From Ruegeria arenilitoris (GTDB lineage Bacteria > Pseudomonadota > Alphaproteobacteria > Rhodobacterales > Rhodobacteraceae): 64,000 nt of DNA. The stretch lies in assembly GCF_042675705.1 (NCBI RefSeq), contig NZ_JBHTJJ010000006.1, one strand, 5' to 3'. Below the pieces are notes generated by a model that had not been told where the DNA came from, did no database searches, and worked only from the letters and a program-made list of their open reading frames with translations. Made by a program: the position numbers and the translations under genes. Position 1 is the first letter of the stretch. Each line of letters begins with the position of its first letter. Below, piece after piece: positions 51,904-60,776 of this stretch.

Positions 51904-52046
51904 TTTTTTTGATTCGTTAACCTTCGTTTTACTCATGGCCAAGCCATTGAGGGTATTCACAAAATCGTCGGTCACCAAAAGCTCCACGTGGAGGGCTGGT
52001 CTGCTGATGTGATACATTTTGTGAAACAAAGCCTGAGGAAAAAAAC

Positions 52047-53465
52047 ATGAGTTATCTTTGGTTGAGGGGGAAAATCTACTGGTTTCGAATGAGGACGCCA
52101 ACGAAGTACCAATCAGTACATGAGCCTCGCTTCCTTACACAGTCGCTTGGCACTGATAGCTTAAAAACGGCTCAGGCATTAGCGTATCAAGTGCGTGAAA
52201 AACTTCTATCCGAACTTGAAGTCAAGCTGGTTATGGGACGTAGCAGGGGAGATGACACCCGTTATAGGGCCACAATCAAACTCGCGAAGGAAAACGGCAT
52301 CTCGCCGATTTCCGCGTCAGATTTAGCAAAAGGAGAGTTGGAAGAACTGTTGTCGCGACTAAGTTCGATGTTCGAAAGAGATCCCGCAGCCAATTCTCCG
52401 CAGTTTGCGGCAAATTTGGGCGGCTTCGAACTGCCCGACACTAATCTGAACGAGATAGCAGTTCAAATGGGTGAGCTATGTCCGGACAAAGTTGCCCAAA
52501 AAAATGCTCGACAAAAAAGGATGTGGCTTAACCGCTACAAGCGCGCAGCCAAGACATTTTCAGAAGTTGTTAGCAACAAACCGATTACAAAAATTTCATC
52601 AGCAGATGCATCTAATTACCGTAGAGATTGGGAAAAGCGAGTAGCTAATCAGGAAGTCACAACCCAGTATGCCAACAAACATTTTGGCTATCTGCGGATG
52701 TTGGTGGATGCGTATTATGAGAGCTTGAAGGTTGACGAGTTCGAGAACCCATTCGAGAACATTCGGATCAAAGGCGAGGCGAATTGGGAGAAGGCAAAAG
52801 ACCCAACCAAAAAAGCTGGGTTTTCACCGCATTGGATTGAGCAAAATATCATTAATGGAAGCAAACTCGAAGGGTTGAACGAAGAAGCGCGCGATATCCT
52901 CATCGTTTGTGCTGAGACTGGCTGTAGGCAAACTGAGATTTTCGATTTGCCACCTTCGGCAATCAAGCTAGCTGCGAATGTTCCTCATATCTTGATTAGA
53001 GTGGAAGATGGCGAGCACCAGCGTGAAATCAAAAACAAGGCTTCTCGCCGGTCTGTTCCTCTTGTCGGCGCGGCACTGGCGGCGATGAAGCGGCACCCAA
53101 ATGGTTTCCCGCGATATCGTGGCAAAGAGAGCTTTAGTGCTGCTGTGTCGAAGTACTTCGCCGAAAACAATCTTTTTCCGACAGCAAAGCACCAGGTAAG
53201 CAGCCTGAGGCATAGCTTTGAATCAAGAATGAGACGGGCCGGGTTAAGCAACGAAGAGCGAGGAAACATGATGGGCCACTCCATGAAGAGCATCAGAGGA
53301 AGAGAGGTATACGGAGATGAAACAAGCCTGAGGATTCGGGCGCTGTTTGCAGAGCTGGTATCTTTTGAAACACCATATTGGAAACCTCGAAATCCTGATG
53401 AAGTCTATGATGAAATCGACAAAATCTTGCTTGCTGATGGGTTCAAGTTGGTAGGCCGTAGGTAG
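52047..53465 (+). CDS. int: Tyrosine recombinase of integrative element 2
   Basis: A 472-residue site-specific integrase with the DUF6538-type N-terminus (SYLWLRGKIYWFRMRTP). The catalytic residues appear in order: Arg in AETGCRQTEIFDLPPS, Lys region IKNKASRRSVPLV, HxxR-like HQVSSLRHSFESRMRRAG, HS in MMGHSM and Tyr in REVYGDE. The protein is intact, unlike the frameshifted integrase of element 1, and is from another subgroup. Located at the left end of a second element that shares the same core site. Confidence 0.9.
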   Translation: MSYLWLRGKIYWFRMRTPTKYQSVHEPRFLTQSLGTDSLKTAQALAYQVREKLLSELEVKLVMGRSRGDDTRYRATIKLAKENGISPISASDLAKGELEELLSRLSSMFERDPAANSPQFAANLGGFELPDTNLNEIAVQMGELCPDKVAQKNARQKRMWLNRYKRAAKTFSEVVSNKPITKISSADASNYRRDWEKRVANQEVTTQYANKHFGYLRMLVDAYYESLKVDEFENPFENIRIKGEANWEKAKDPTKKAGFSPHWIEQNIINGSKLEGLNEEARDILIVCAETGCRQTEIFDLPPSAIKLAANVPHILIRVEDGEHQREIKNKASRRSVPLVGAALAAMKRHPNGFPRYRGKESFSAAVSKYFAENNLFPTAKHQVSSLRHSFESRMRRAGLSNEERGNMMGHSMKSIRGREVYGDETSLRIRALFAELVSFETPYWKPRNPDEVYDEIDKILLADGFKLVGRR

Positions 53466-53470
53466 GATTT

Positions 53471-53908
53471 TTGGGCAGTGTTCGATATGATGGTCGTTCG
53501 AAAATTGGAAAGCCGCTGCTTAGATCAACAAAAGCGTTTTGTCCCTTGTTCGATGATACGAGAACCGCACTTGCCATCGTGCTCGGCGATCTAGGTAATT
53601 TATTGAAATATAACCAAGTTGATCTCATACTCACTTTCTCGGCTCACGCGAATAACCTTGGTTGTGCCAATTGGACATGGCCTTTACCAGTTCAAACGAA
53701 AAATGAGCATAGTCATGAAGTTTTTTTCAAATTTTCCGGCAAGAAGGTCCGTCGTCAATTGACGATCCTGGACTTTCACTTATTAACGTACGCAAACTTG
53801 CCGATTATGACCGCCGATCCATCGTCGGGGCTTAATTCTTCAGGCGGTAAAATCCTTGTATCTGGGTCAAAGGTGGTAAGATGCCTTCACATTCAAAGAC
53901 CAATCTGA
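53471..53908 (+). CDS. Possible small protein after the integrase
   Basis: A 145-codon frame starting at TTG only 5 bases after the integrase stop, with AGGA just upstream. Content is even and not simple-sequence (KSLLR-like basic start, then LGDLGNLLKYNQVDLILTFS). It overlaps the next gene by 28 bases. No family recognised and the start codon is weak, so this may be a decayed gene. Confidence 0.3.
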   Translation: MGSVRYDGRSKIGKPLLRSTKAFCPLFDDTRTALAIVLGDLGNLLKYNQVDLILTFSAHANNLGCANWTWPLPVQTKNEHSHEVFFKFSGKKVRRQLTILDFHLLTYANLPIMTADPSSGLNSSGGKILVSGSKVVRCLHIQRPI

Positions 53909-54198
53909 ATCAGCGGCTTAGGTGGATATTTTCCATTGATGAAGAGATTTTTCGAGAGGATCAAAAGGAAGTGCGCGTTACCGCGCAGCCTAATTGGAAT
54001 GCATTCGAAGTTCGCCGAGGCTGCATCCGCTTTGACCCAATCAAGAAACAAGAGGTATTTGAGGGTTTCGAGGTAGACTTCGAATTGCGCGAAGCAGTAA
54101 CCTGCCTCGACGTCCCGCCCAGCCTATTTGAGGATGGAGTGATCTGGTTCAAGCGCTGGCTGGAACTAATGACGGCCGAATATGGCTCTAACTCTTAG
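53881..54198 (+). CDS. Unknown 105-residue protein
   Basis: MPSHSKTNLNQRLRWIFSID..., a mixed alpha/beta small protein with RRGCIRFDPIKKQEVFEGFE and a C-terminal tryptophan-containing helix (GVIWFKRWLELM). Reasonable ribosome-binding purines (AAAGGTGG) precede the ATG. Unknown function; island composition. Confidence 0.45.
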   Translation: MPSHSKTNLNQRLRWIFSIDEEIFREDQKEVRVTAQPNWNAFEVRRGCIRFDPIKKQEVFEGFEVDFELREAVTCLDVPPSLFEDGVIWFKRWLELMTAEYGSNS

Positions 54199-54343
54199 CT
54201 GCGGCTCTGTTACACGAATCAGCTGCCGAGATTCATCCCATGAATCCAGCATGGTAGCTGGTCTACATAAGCAGACCAAGACCACCTACCAATAGGACCG
54301 AGAGCTGACCGGATTAAAACACGGCACTTAAAGCAATCCGTCT

Positions 54344-54958
54344 TTAACCTGAGACATATCCGGCAGCCTTGAAGTAGTTCCAGCACTCCTGAGATGAGTA
54401 GAGATCGCAGACTTCGGCTATTGCGTCGAACATGTCGGTGAAGGTACGTGCACCGATCCGGCGCAGATGGGCCTTGAGCTTGGAGAATGCCATTTCGATT
54501 GGATTGAGGTCGGGACTGTATGGCGGCAGGAAGAGGAACCAGCAGCCAGCGTTGCGCATTGCTCTGGCCGCTTCAGCGTTCTTATGCGTGGCGAGGTTGT
54601 CCAGAATGACCACGGTTCCCGGCGAGAGTTCCGGCACTAGCACCTTTTCGACGTAGGCGGCAAAGGCCGGGCCATCCATGGCCCCCCTGATCACCCAGGG
54701 TGCGATCATGGCGTCGGCGCTCAGCCCAGCGATGAAGGTCTGGGTGCCCCAGGACCCGAACGGCGCGTCCATGACCAGACGATCTCCGCAAGGGGCCCAC
54801 CCTCGCTGTCGGGTCAGATTTGTCTTCACTGATGTTTCGTCAATGAAGACAACGCGTTCCGGATGCTTTGACACTGCTGGAATGCGATGCTTGAGCCAGT
54901 CCTCTCGCCGTTGCCTTATCTGGGCTTCCAAACAGCTCGCTGCGCAAGACCTCGCCAC
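54344..54958 (-). mobile_element. IS630-family transposase remnant
   Basis: Open frame of 204 codons covering the DDE catalytic domain of an IS630-type transposase: RVVFIDETSVKTNLTR (first Asp), VVILDNLATHK (second Asp) and PPYSPDLNPIEMAFSKLK (final Glu). The N-terminal DNA-binding half is absent, and the first ~20 codons do not fit the family, so the insertion sequence is truncated near 54950. GC content is higher than the surroundings, suggesting a separate origin. No matching inverted repeats found. Confidence 0.85.
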
Positions 54959-54968
54959 CGCGAAAGAA

Positions 54969-55160
54969 ATGTCAAAAGACCCATATAGATTTATCTATGA
55001 TGGGGGCTTTGACGGTAAGTGCCCGATCCAAGTCACGTTTCGGTTAAAAAACAATGCTGGGCGTACATCGCCGGAAAAGTCAGCCCTGGTTTTCGGCGAC
55101 GACAAAAGGGCACGAACAAAATTGGAAGCGGTCACAGGACCCCTGGCATCATTTCAATAG
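54969..55160 (+). CDS. Short ORF at the IS junction
   Basis: 63 codons beginning MSKDPYRFIYDGGFDGKCPI, right at the truncated end of the IS630 remnant, with AGAAA but no clear ribosome site. It may be the surviving 3' part of a gene interrupted by the insertion, since the plus-strand frame continues into IS sequence. Function unknown. Confidence 0.3.
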   Translation: MSKDPYRFIYDGGFDGKCPIQVTFRLKNNAGRTSPEKSALVFGDDKRARTKLEAVTGPLASFQ

Positions 55161-55204
55161 TTTAATGGCGCTTAACTCCGACTCAAGGAAGAACGGGAGC
55201 AACC

Positions 55205-55825
55205 TCATTTGTGCTTTTTCATGAAGGTTCTGAGATTGCTCTCACGCCATGGTTTCCCTGTTGGTGAGGGAGTTTTTTCCATGTTCAATTGTTCGGCTAT
55301 TGCGTTCACGCTCAGACCGGTTTCCTGAAGCTCTAAACTTCGACGCAATGCAAAAGCTTCTCGTTCATGCTTGGAGTTCATCCAGTCCGAGTGCCGCTTG
55401 CGCCAATCGCCAAAATGCTGGCCGGGATCGAAAGTCCATTCAGCAGACAGGAGCGGATCAGGCGGGATGCGAATAAATGGCATGTCAGTGTTTTCAAACC
55501 ATTCGTCCATATACCCATTCCGACGCCAGTTCTGCACAACTGAAAAATCGACGACTAGAATGGTTGCACTATGGGTTCGACACATGCGCTCAATGAAGTC
55601 CAGAGCTGATTGGATGTGTACGCTGCTCCTGTCAGGTTCGATTTCGAGAAAAACCTCTTCATGTATGAGATTGTAGTCATGGTCTTTCGCGTATCGTCTG
55701 ATCAGTTCCATCTGATAGCGAATAGTTTTGCTGACAGTGGCCGCAGCTTCCAAATCTTTCGGTAGTTCTACAAAATGCGCCCAAGTAACAGGTAGTGTCC
55801 AATAGAAACCTACAGCGTTTTCCAC
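55205..55825 (-). CDS. Degenerate serine-recombinase-like protein
   Basis: A 206-residue protein whose layout follows a small serine recombinase: a nucleotide-binding-like half (TVSKTIRYQMELIRRYAKDH, then ATILVVDFSVVQNWRRNG) and a recombinase-like C-terminus (LQETGLSVNAIAEQLN, SPTGKPWRESNLRTFM). Aligning by eye, the usual YxRVSTxxQ start corresponds to FVELPKDLE, which would replace both the catalytic Arg and Ser. If right, it cannot cut DNA and may be a regulator or DNA-binding relic. Isolated, minus strand. Confidence 0.55.
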   Translation of the reverse strand: MENAVGFYWTLPVTWAHFVELPKDLEAAATVSKTIRYQMELIRRYAKDHDYNLIHEEVFLEIEPDRSSVHIQSALDFIERMCRTHSATILVVDFSVVQNWRRNGYMDEWFENTDMPFIRIPPDPLLSAEWTFDPGQHFGDWRKRHSDWMNSKHEREAFALRRSLELQETGLSVNAIAEQLNMEKTPSPTGKPWRESNLRTFMKKHK

Positions 55826-55933
55826 GCGTTACACTCCCTTAGTTCGAATTCCGCAAAATCCCGAGGGATCCAAATTCAGGTCTGACGGTTGGTTAAGTTG
55901 GCGTCAATCGAAAGAATCCACGGAGAACCTTCA

Positions 55934-57733
55934 ATGATCAATAAGACCAAAAAACCGATTTCTAAAAAACTGCCAGCAATCATCCAATTGGCAAAAACGG
56001 CCGGTGCAATGATCCGAGCCGAGTTTCATCGACCAGAGGGGCCGCGCGGAACCCTTCACAAGGCCATCGTCGACACCGAAGTAGAAGCCTTTTTGAAAAC
56101 AAATCTGATGCGCCTTCAGCCGGCAAGCTGGCTTGGAGAAGAGACTGAAAGCTCGTTGATCGACGGGTCTCTGACATGGGTGATTGATCCTCATGACGGG
56201 ACGGCGGACTTTATGAAGGGCTTGCGCGGGTCCGCTGTGTCCGTGGCGCTGCTTGAAAACAATACGCCCATACTGGGCGTGGTGTATGCACCCACAGCTC
56301 CGGACGATGCGGGCGATCTGATAACTTGGGCTAAAGGGGGCAACCTGAAACGCAATGGAAAGGTTATCAATCCGGCCGGTTCCCACGATAAGCCAATTGT
56401 TGGATTAAATGCAGATGCAGCGGATTTTGCCCTGGCTAACCACGTTAGCCTCAAAGGGCTCCGTGTGCGCACAGTGCCTAGCCCCGCCTATAGGTTGGCG
56501 CTCGCCGCTGTAGGGGAGCTCGACGCTGCCATGAGTTTGGTAGGCGGGTTGTCTTCTTGGGATATTGCTGGTGGACACGCCCTGATAATTGGTGCTGGCA
56601 AGTTCATCGCACAGAGGAACGGAAGTCCTATCGATTACAGTCAAACCTCCTTCGATGGTGTTGTCGCAGGTGCGGAAGCTTTGGTACGCGGATTGTCCAG
56701 CGCCCAAATGACCGCGCACCCGAGATCCGCCCGCTGCCCTGCCGTTCCCTGCAAACGCACAAATCTGCCCGTTAGCGTCTCGCGTGCACATGGTGTCTTG
56801 TTGGGACAATTGGCAGGCGACGCGTTGGGGTCATTCGTGGAATTTCAGGAGGCAGAGACGATTGCCCGCAGGCATCCGGGTGGTGTCGACAGTCTTCAGG
56901 ATGGCGGCACTTGGAACCTGATTGCTGGCCAACCCACAGATGACAGTGAAATGGCTTTGGCACTGGCCCGGAGCCTGTGCGCAATGGATCGTTTCGACAG
57001 AGATCACGTGGCGAATGCTTACGTCGAATGGCGGACGTCCCGACCCTTCGACATTGGAATGACAACCAGCAGTGCAATATCTGCGCTGGCACAAGGTGAC
57101 CCCGTCGCCTCAGATAGCCAAGCAAACGGGGCATTGATGCGTGTGAGCCCTATTGGGGTCTTTGCAGCCGGAACGCCTGCGCTGGCCGCAGAGATTGCAC
57201 GCCAAGACGCTTCACTCACCCATCCGAATGAGGTGACCGTTGCTGCCAATGCAGCCTTTGCTGCGGCGGTATCTACGGGAGTGGCTGGAGGGAGCAAGGA
57301 AGACATGTGGTCGTCCGCTTATGCCAATGCGGGTCAGGATGAAGGCGCGGCTATCGTACGCGACCGGCTTCTGGCAGCACGAACGAAACGTCCCACCGAG
57401 TTCCAGCATCAAATGGGTTGGGTACTTACTGCGTTTCAGAACGCATTCTATTGCTTGATGGCGGAGCAATCGCTTCGGGATGCGGTGGTTGGAACTGTCG
57501 CTTGTGGCGGAGACACCGATACAAATGCTGCAATTTGCGGTGCTCTTCTGGGGGCATTGCAGGGACGCGATGCCGTACCGTTGCACTGGCGAAATGCCGT
57601 TTTGACCTGTCGACCGGTTGTAGCGGATGACATCCATCACCCACGACCCAAAACCTATTGGCCTGACGATGCACTAGACCTTGCTGAGGCGCTGTTAGTT
57701 GCAGGCGCGGCGGCCAACCAAGATGCAGTTTAA
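55934..57733 (+). CDS. Inositol-monophosphatase / ADP-ribosylglycohydrolase fusion
   Basis: A 599-residue fusion of two hydrolases. Residues about 10-255 are an inositol-monophosphatase-like fold with metal ligands in SWLGEETES, WVIDPHDGTADFMKG and WDIAGGH. Residues about 285-590 are an ADP-ribosylglycohydrolase (DraG-like) with GQLAGDALGS, PTDDSEMALALA and GGDTDTNAAICGALLGA. All key metal residues look intact, so both halves could be active. The start at 55934 has a GGAG site; the open frame extends 15 codons upstream. An unusual pairing suggesting processing of an ADP-ribose phosphate or a modified target. Followed by two same-strand genes. Confidence 0.85.
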   Translation: MINKTKKPISKKLPAIIQLAKTAGAMIRAEFHRPEGPRGTLHKAIVDTEVEAFLKTNLMRLQPASWLGEETESSLIDGSLTWVIDPHDGTADFMKGLRGSAVSVALLENNTPILGVVYAPTAPDDAGDLITWAKGGNLKRNGKVINPAGSHDKPIVGLNADAADFALANHVSLKGLRVRTVPSPAYRLALAAVGELDAAMSLVGGLSSWDIAGGHALIIGAGKFIAQRNGSPIDYSQTSFDGVVAGAEALVRGLSSAQMTAHPRSARCPAVPCKRTNLPVSVSRAHGVLLGQLAGDALGSFVEFQEAETIARRHPGGVDSLQDGGTWNLIAGQPTDDSEMALALARSLCAMDRFDRDHVANAYVEWRTSRPFDIGMTTSSAISALAQGDPVASDSQANGALMRVSPIGVFAAGTPALAAEIARQDASLTHPNEVTVAANAAFAAAVSTGVAGGSKEDMWSSAYANAGQDEGAAIVRDRLLAARTKRPTEFQHQMGWVLTAFQNAFYCLMAEQSLRDAVVGTVACGGDTDTNAAICGALLGALQGRDAVPLHWRNAVLTCRPVVADDIHHPRPKTYWPDDALDLAEALLVAGAAANQDAV

Positions 57734-57772
57734 TTGCAATTCGCAATTGAGCAAAAGTTGGAGGATTGATCG

Positions 57773-58027
57773 ATGAACGACTTCAAAAACTTGAACAAGC
57801 AGCGCCAGACTCTGCTGAAAATCAAAATTGATGGATTTATCGAAGCGGCCATTTTGGCCGCAAAAACAAATAACATTGGTTTTAGCGAAGCAGTGTTTCT
57901 CACCACACAGGGTTTGATCAGGGAGATGGCGGCGCAGTCTATTGAGAAAGACAAGGCGCGCATACTAATGGATGCTGCATTTAAGAGTGCCTTTCCCGAA
58001 CACCACGCGCGCGTCGCAACCCACTGA
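57773..58027 (+). CDS. 84-residue helical partner protein
   Basis: MNDFKNLNKQRQTLLKIKIDGFIE..., mostly helical with two helices and a hydrophobic core (AAILAAKTNNIGFSEAVFL). A GGAGG site lies 8 bases before the ATG and the gap from the fusion gene is only 39 bases, so cotranscription is likely. Not recognised. Could be an adaptor or antitoxin-like protein (speculation). Confidence 0.6.
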   Translation: MNDFKNLNKQRQTLLKIKIDGFIEAAILAAKTNNIGFSEAVFLTTQGLIREMAAQSIEKDKARILMDAAFKSAFPEHHARVATH

Positions 58028-58244
58028 CGACTTTTTGCAGTCTAAAGAAATCACTGTTTTCCGCTGTGATGCGTAGCCGTCTCGAAAGTTAGGAGGATCT
58101 TCGGTCGGTCGTTGGTGTGATTGAGTGCTATTTCCTTCAGGAACGAACGTGGTCGCGGTATCGCTCCGAAAAGCCAGGCGTAGACAAATGAGGGTTATGG
58201 TGTTCGTTTACCTGTAGGGCCCACTCTGGAATGCAAATTATACG
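58028..58244. other. Spacer between the partner gene and the DUF2779 gene
   Basis: 217 bases without an ORF. No firm terminator; the 3' part is AT-rich (AAATTATACGATG) and may hold a promoter for the next gene. Confidence 0.35.
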
Positions 58245-59716
58245 ATGCTATCCAAATCAGATTACATGTTGTTTCTCAGGCACCCCGCCTGGCTATGGAT
58301 CAAGAAACACGCCAGGCATCTGCTGCCGCCGATTGACCCTTCATTGCAAGCGCGTTTTGACGAGGGGCACGCGTTTGAGCCATATGCTGAGGAGCTATTT
58401 GGTGATCTCATTCGCCTCGGTTTTTCAGATTTTTCAGAATACCAGGCTCTGACCGCGCGTACTTTGGAGGCTTGGAGAAACGGTGCAAACGCAGTGGCGC
58501 AGGGACGCTATGAAGATGGAACCATAACTTGCATCTCCGACATCGTGAGCCGCAGTGGCGATGGGTACGTTCTGACAGAGATCAAGAGCGGGACATCTGC
58601 AAAGCCCGAACACACTTTTGATCTCGCATTCCAGCGTGTCGTGTTTGAGGCAGCGGGGTTCCCCATTGCGCGCTGCGAAGTGGCACATGTGAACCGTGAT
58701 TACGTCAGAAACGGCGAAATCAATCCGCAAGAGCTTGTCAGCATCACTGACATCACGGATTCGGTGACTGAGCAGCTCGAAAAAACACGCACGCGTATCG
58801 ATCAGGCATTGAGCGTCGTTGCCAGCGGTACGATGCCTGTTCCGTCCCCCGAACGTGCGCGCCTTAAATCCTATGGTGAATGGCTGGAGATCCGCGAAAA
58901 ACTCGACCCACCTCTCGCGCATGACAGTATCCACCGCCTTCCGTTCATGAATGCGGAAAAAGCCTCGGAACTCATCGCGAATGGGATCACAAAGATTGAC
59001 GAGATCAGTGATCCATCTGTGTTAGGCAAGTCGACACAGCGCTACTTGAGAGCAGTGGCGAACGGTGAACGCACAATCGATCATCAGGAGTTAAGCAGGT
59101 TTCTGAGCGAGATTGTCTATCCGGTTTATTACTTTGACTACGAGACGTCTCAGAGTTTGCTGCCTCCCTGGGACGGAACGCGTCCCTATCAGCAAGTGGC
59201 TTTCCAGTATTCCTTGCATATCCAGCATGAGCCTGGCGGAGAAATTGAGCACAGGGATTATCTCCACCGAGACGCCAGTAGCCCGATGCCAGCCTTGCTG
59301 AAAAGGCTACGGGAGGACATAGGAAACATTGGCTCTGTAGTGGTTTGGTATGCGCCGTTCGAGAAATCGCGCAATACGGAAATGGCGAATACCTATCCAG
59401 AGCACGCAGAGTTTCTGGAAAGCCTAAATGCACGCGTTGTAGATCTTATGAAGCCGTTTGCGGATGAAGTGATCAACGATCCCGCGTTCAAGGGAAGCGC
59501 CTCTATCAAGGCCGTTCTTCCTGCGTTTTTGCCAGAACTTTCATACGATGATCTGGATATCAAAGAGGGGCAAGCGCGTCTCGTCTTTGGAAGGGAGTGA
59601 CACTGACCCAACCGGACGATCCAGCGCGCGAGAAGGTCTATTCTGATCTTGTGGCCTATTGCACGCGCGACACCTGGGCAATGGTCGCAATTCATCGGGA
59701 ACTGCTGGCGATGTGA
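58245..59716 (+). pseudogene. DUF2779 nuclease, frameshifted near its C-terminus
   Basis: A RecB-related protein: an N-terminal PD-(D/E)XK nuclease (MLSKSDYMLFLRHPAWLWIK, CISDIV, LTEIKSGTS) and a DEDD-type exonuclease-like half (YYFDYETSQSLLPPWDG, VWYAPFEKSRN). The frame stops at 59600, but 59597 onward in another frame reads TLTQPDDPAREKVYSDLVAY then CTRDTWAMVAIHREL, the conserved family end. One base inserted or lost near 59590-59600 would explain it. No clear ribosome site; the N-terminus fits the family. Whether this is real decay or a sequencing error is open. Confidence 0.8.
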
Positions 59717-59719
59717 GGT

Positions 59720-59899
59720 TTAGTGACAATCGTTTATTTCCTCTCTGTAAGATGGTACGCATCCTCCACCAAGCGGCCAAACTCTCCATTTTCTCAATGC
59801 TTTGGCGCAGTCCGCTTCTCCGTCTGGTAGTTTTTTCACCTCATGGCTTGCTTCGTATTCTGCAATAGCCTGTTTTTCCGTTTGGGTCAGTTTAGCCAT
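59720..59899 (-). CDS. 59-residue protein downstream of ssb
   Basis: MAKLTQTEKQAIAEYEASHE..., a small charged protein ending EINDCH, with a middle GEADCAKALRKWRVW. It lies 20 bases after the ssb stop on the same strand, and GTGCAGAAC before the ATG offers only a weak ribosome site. Its TAA abuts the frame-restored end of the DUF2779 gene. Function unknown. Confidence 0.5.
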   Translation of the reverse strand: MAKLTQTEKQAIAEYEASHEVKKLPDGEADCAKALRKWRVWPLGGGCVPSYREEINDCH

Positions 59900-59919
59900 T
59901 GTTCTGCACCTGTTAGAAC

Positions 59920-60351
59920 TTAGAAAGGGATGTCGTCATCCAGGTTACGCATTGGTGAGTCAGCGGGCTTAGGCCAGCCGCTCACTAGGTCCGATTGATG
60001 AATACCTCCGCTCAGCACTTTCATCTCGCCTCGAAATTTTCGGAGAACTATCTCGACGGTGTGCACGGTCTGACCTTCAAGATTTTCCCAGGTACGCGTC
60101 TCAATCGCTCCCTCGACATACACTTTCGTACCTTTGGTTAGCCGCCGTTTGGCTAGGTCCACCAGGTATTCGTCTCGTAGAACGATTTGATGCCACTGCG
60201 TCTGCTCTCGCCACGTGTTGGTTTTCTTGTCTTTCCAGCTTGAATTCGTGGCGAGCGAAAACCGACAAATGGATTCGCCATTTTCGAAGATCTTGACCTC
60301 AGGCTTTGCACCCAGATTTCCGATAAGAATTGCTTTGTTACTTGATGACAT
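59920..60351 (-). CDS. ssb: Single-stranded DNA-binding protein
   Basis: A 143-residue SSB with an OB fold: KAILIGNLGAKPEVK, FSLATNSSWKDK, TQWHQIVLRDE, VYVEGAIETRTWE. It ends in the acidic tail DDDIPF that recruits repair and replication proteins. The ATG at 60351 follows a GAGGAAAA site; upstream in-frame codons lack one. Probably an accessory copy belonging to element 2, not the chromosomal ssb. Confidence 0.95.
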   Translation of the reverse strand: MSSSNKAILIGNLGAKPEVKIFENGESICRFSLATNSSWKDKKTNTWREQTQWHQIVLRDEYLVDLAKRRLTKGTKVYVEGAIETRTWENLEGQTVHTVEIVLRKFRGEMKVLSGGIHQSDLVSGWPKPADSPMRNLDDDIPF

Positions 60352-60437
60352 TTTTTCCTCCCGGAACATACCTGTCCCCTGACCACGCAGAGCGCCGCCC
60401 TTGAAATATTTCATTGAATTCGTTGTAGGTTTTGGGC

Positions 60438-60776
60438 TTAGCGCAAGTTTCGCTTGCGCTTGGCCACCCTGCTACGACGCTTGTGCGCGCGCAGCGTGCG
60501 CTCAGAACAATGGTAGCAAGTGACTACGTCCCCGGATGGTGACACGATCACTCGCAGCTTGCATGCTTCATCAAGGACAGCTTGGTCTGCCATTTCCGCA
60601 ACCAATTCTCTCGCCACTTTTCTGCTCATCCTGTAGCTATAACAGCCGTCACGTGTGTCAGATTCGTCCCCGAAGTTGAGCAGCAACAAAAGCGCTTTGC
60701 TTGTTATACAGCGTTGAGCAGCACGTTGTTTTGTGTGTTTTGTGAGGGCAATTGGATTTGAGCGTGAGTGGTTCAT
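60438..60776 (-). CDS. DUF4258-like small protein
   Basis: A 112-residue basic protein with the pattern LTKHTKQRAAQRCITSKALL and VIVSPSGDVVTCYHC, resembling DUF4258 domains, which occur near toxins and mobile elements. Very basic C-terminus (RAHKRRSRVAKRKRNLR). Its start overlaps the stop of the XRE gene as ATGA, so it is coupled to that regulator. 86 bases before ssb on the same strand. Toxin or partner roles are possible but unproven. Confidence 0.55.
   Translation of the reverse strand: MNHSRSNPIALTKHTKQRAAQRCITSKALLLLLNFGDESDTRDGCYSYRMSRKVARELVAEMADQAVLDEACKLRVIVSPSGDVVTCYHCSERTLRAHKRRSRVAKRKRNLR

Noticed and set aside
54678..55160. 160-codon plus-strand frame crossing the IS630 remnant
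   Set aside because: The first part is antisense to transposase; only the segment from 54969 is kept, at low confidence.
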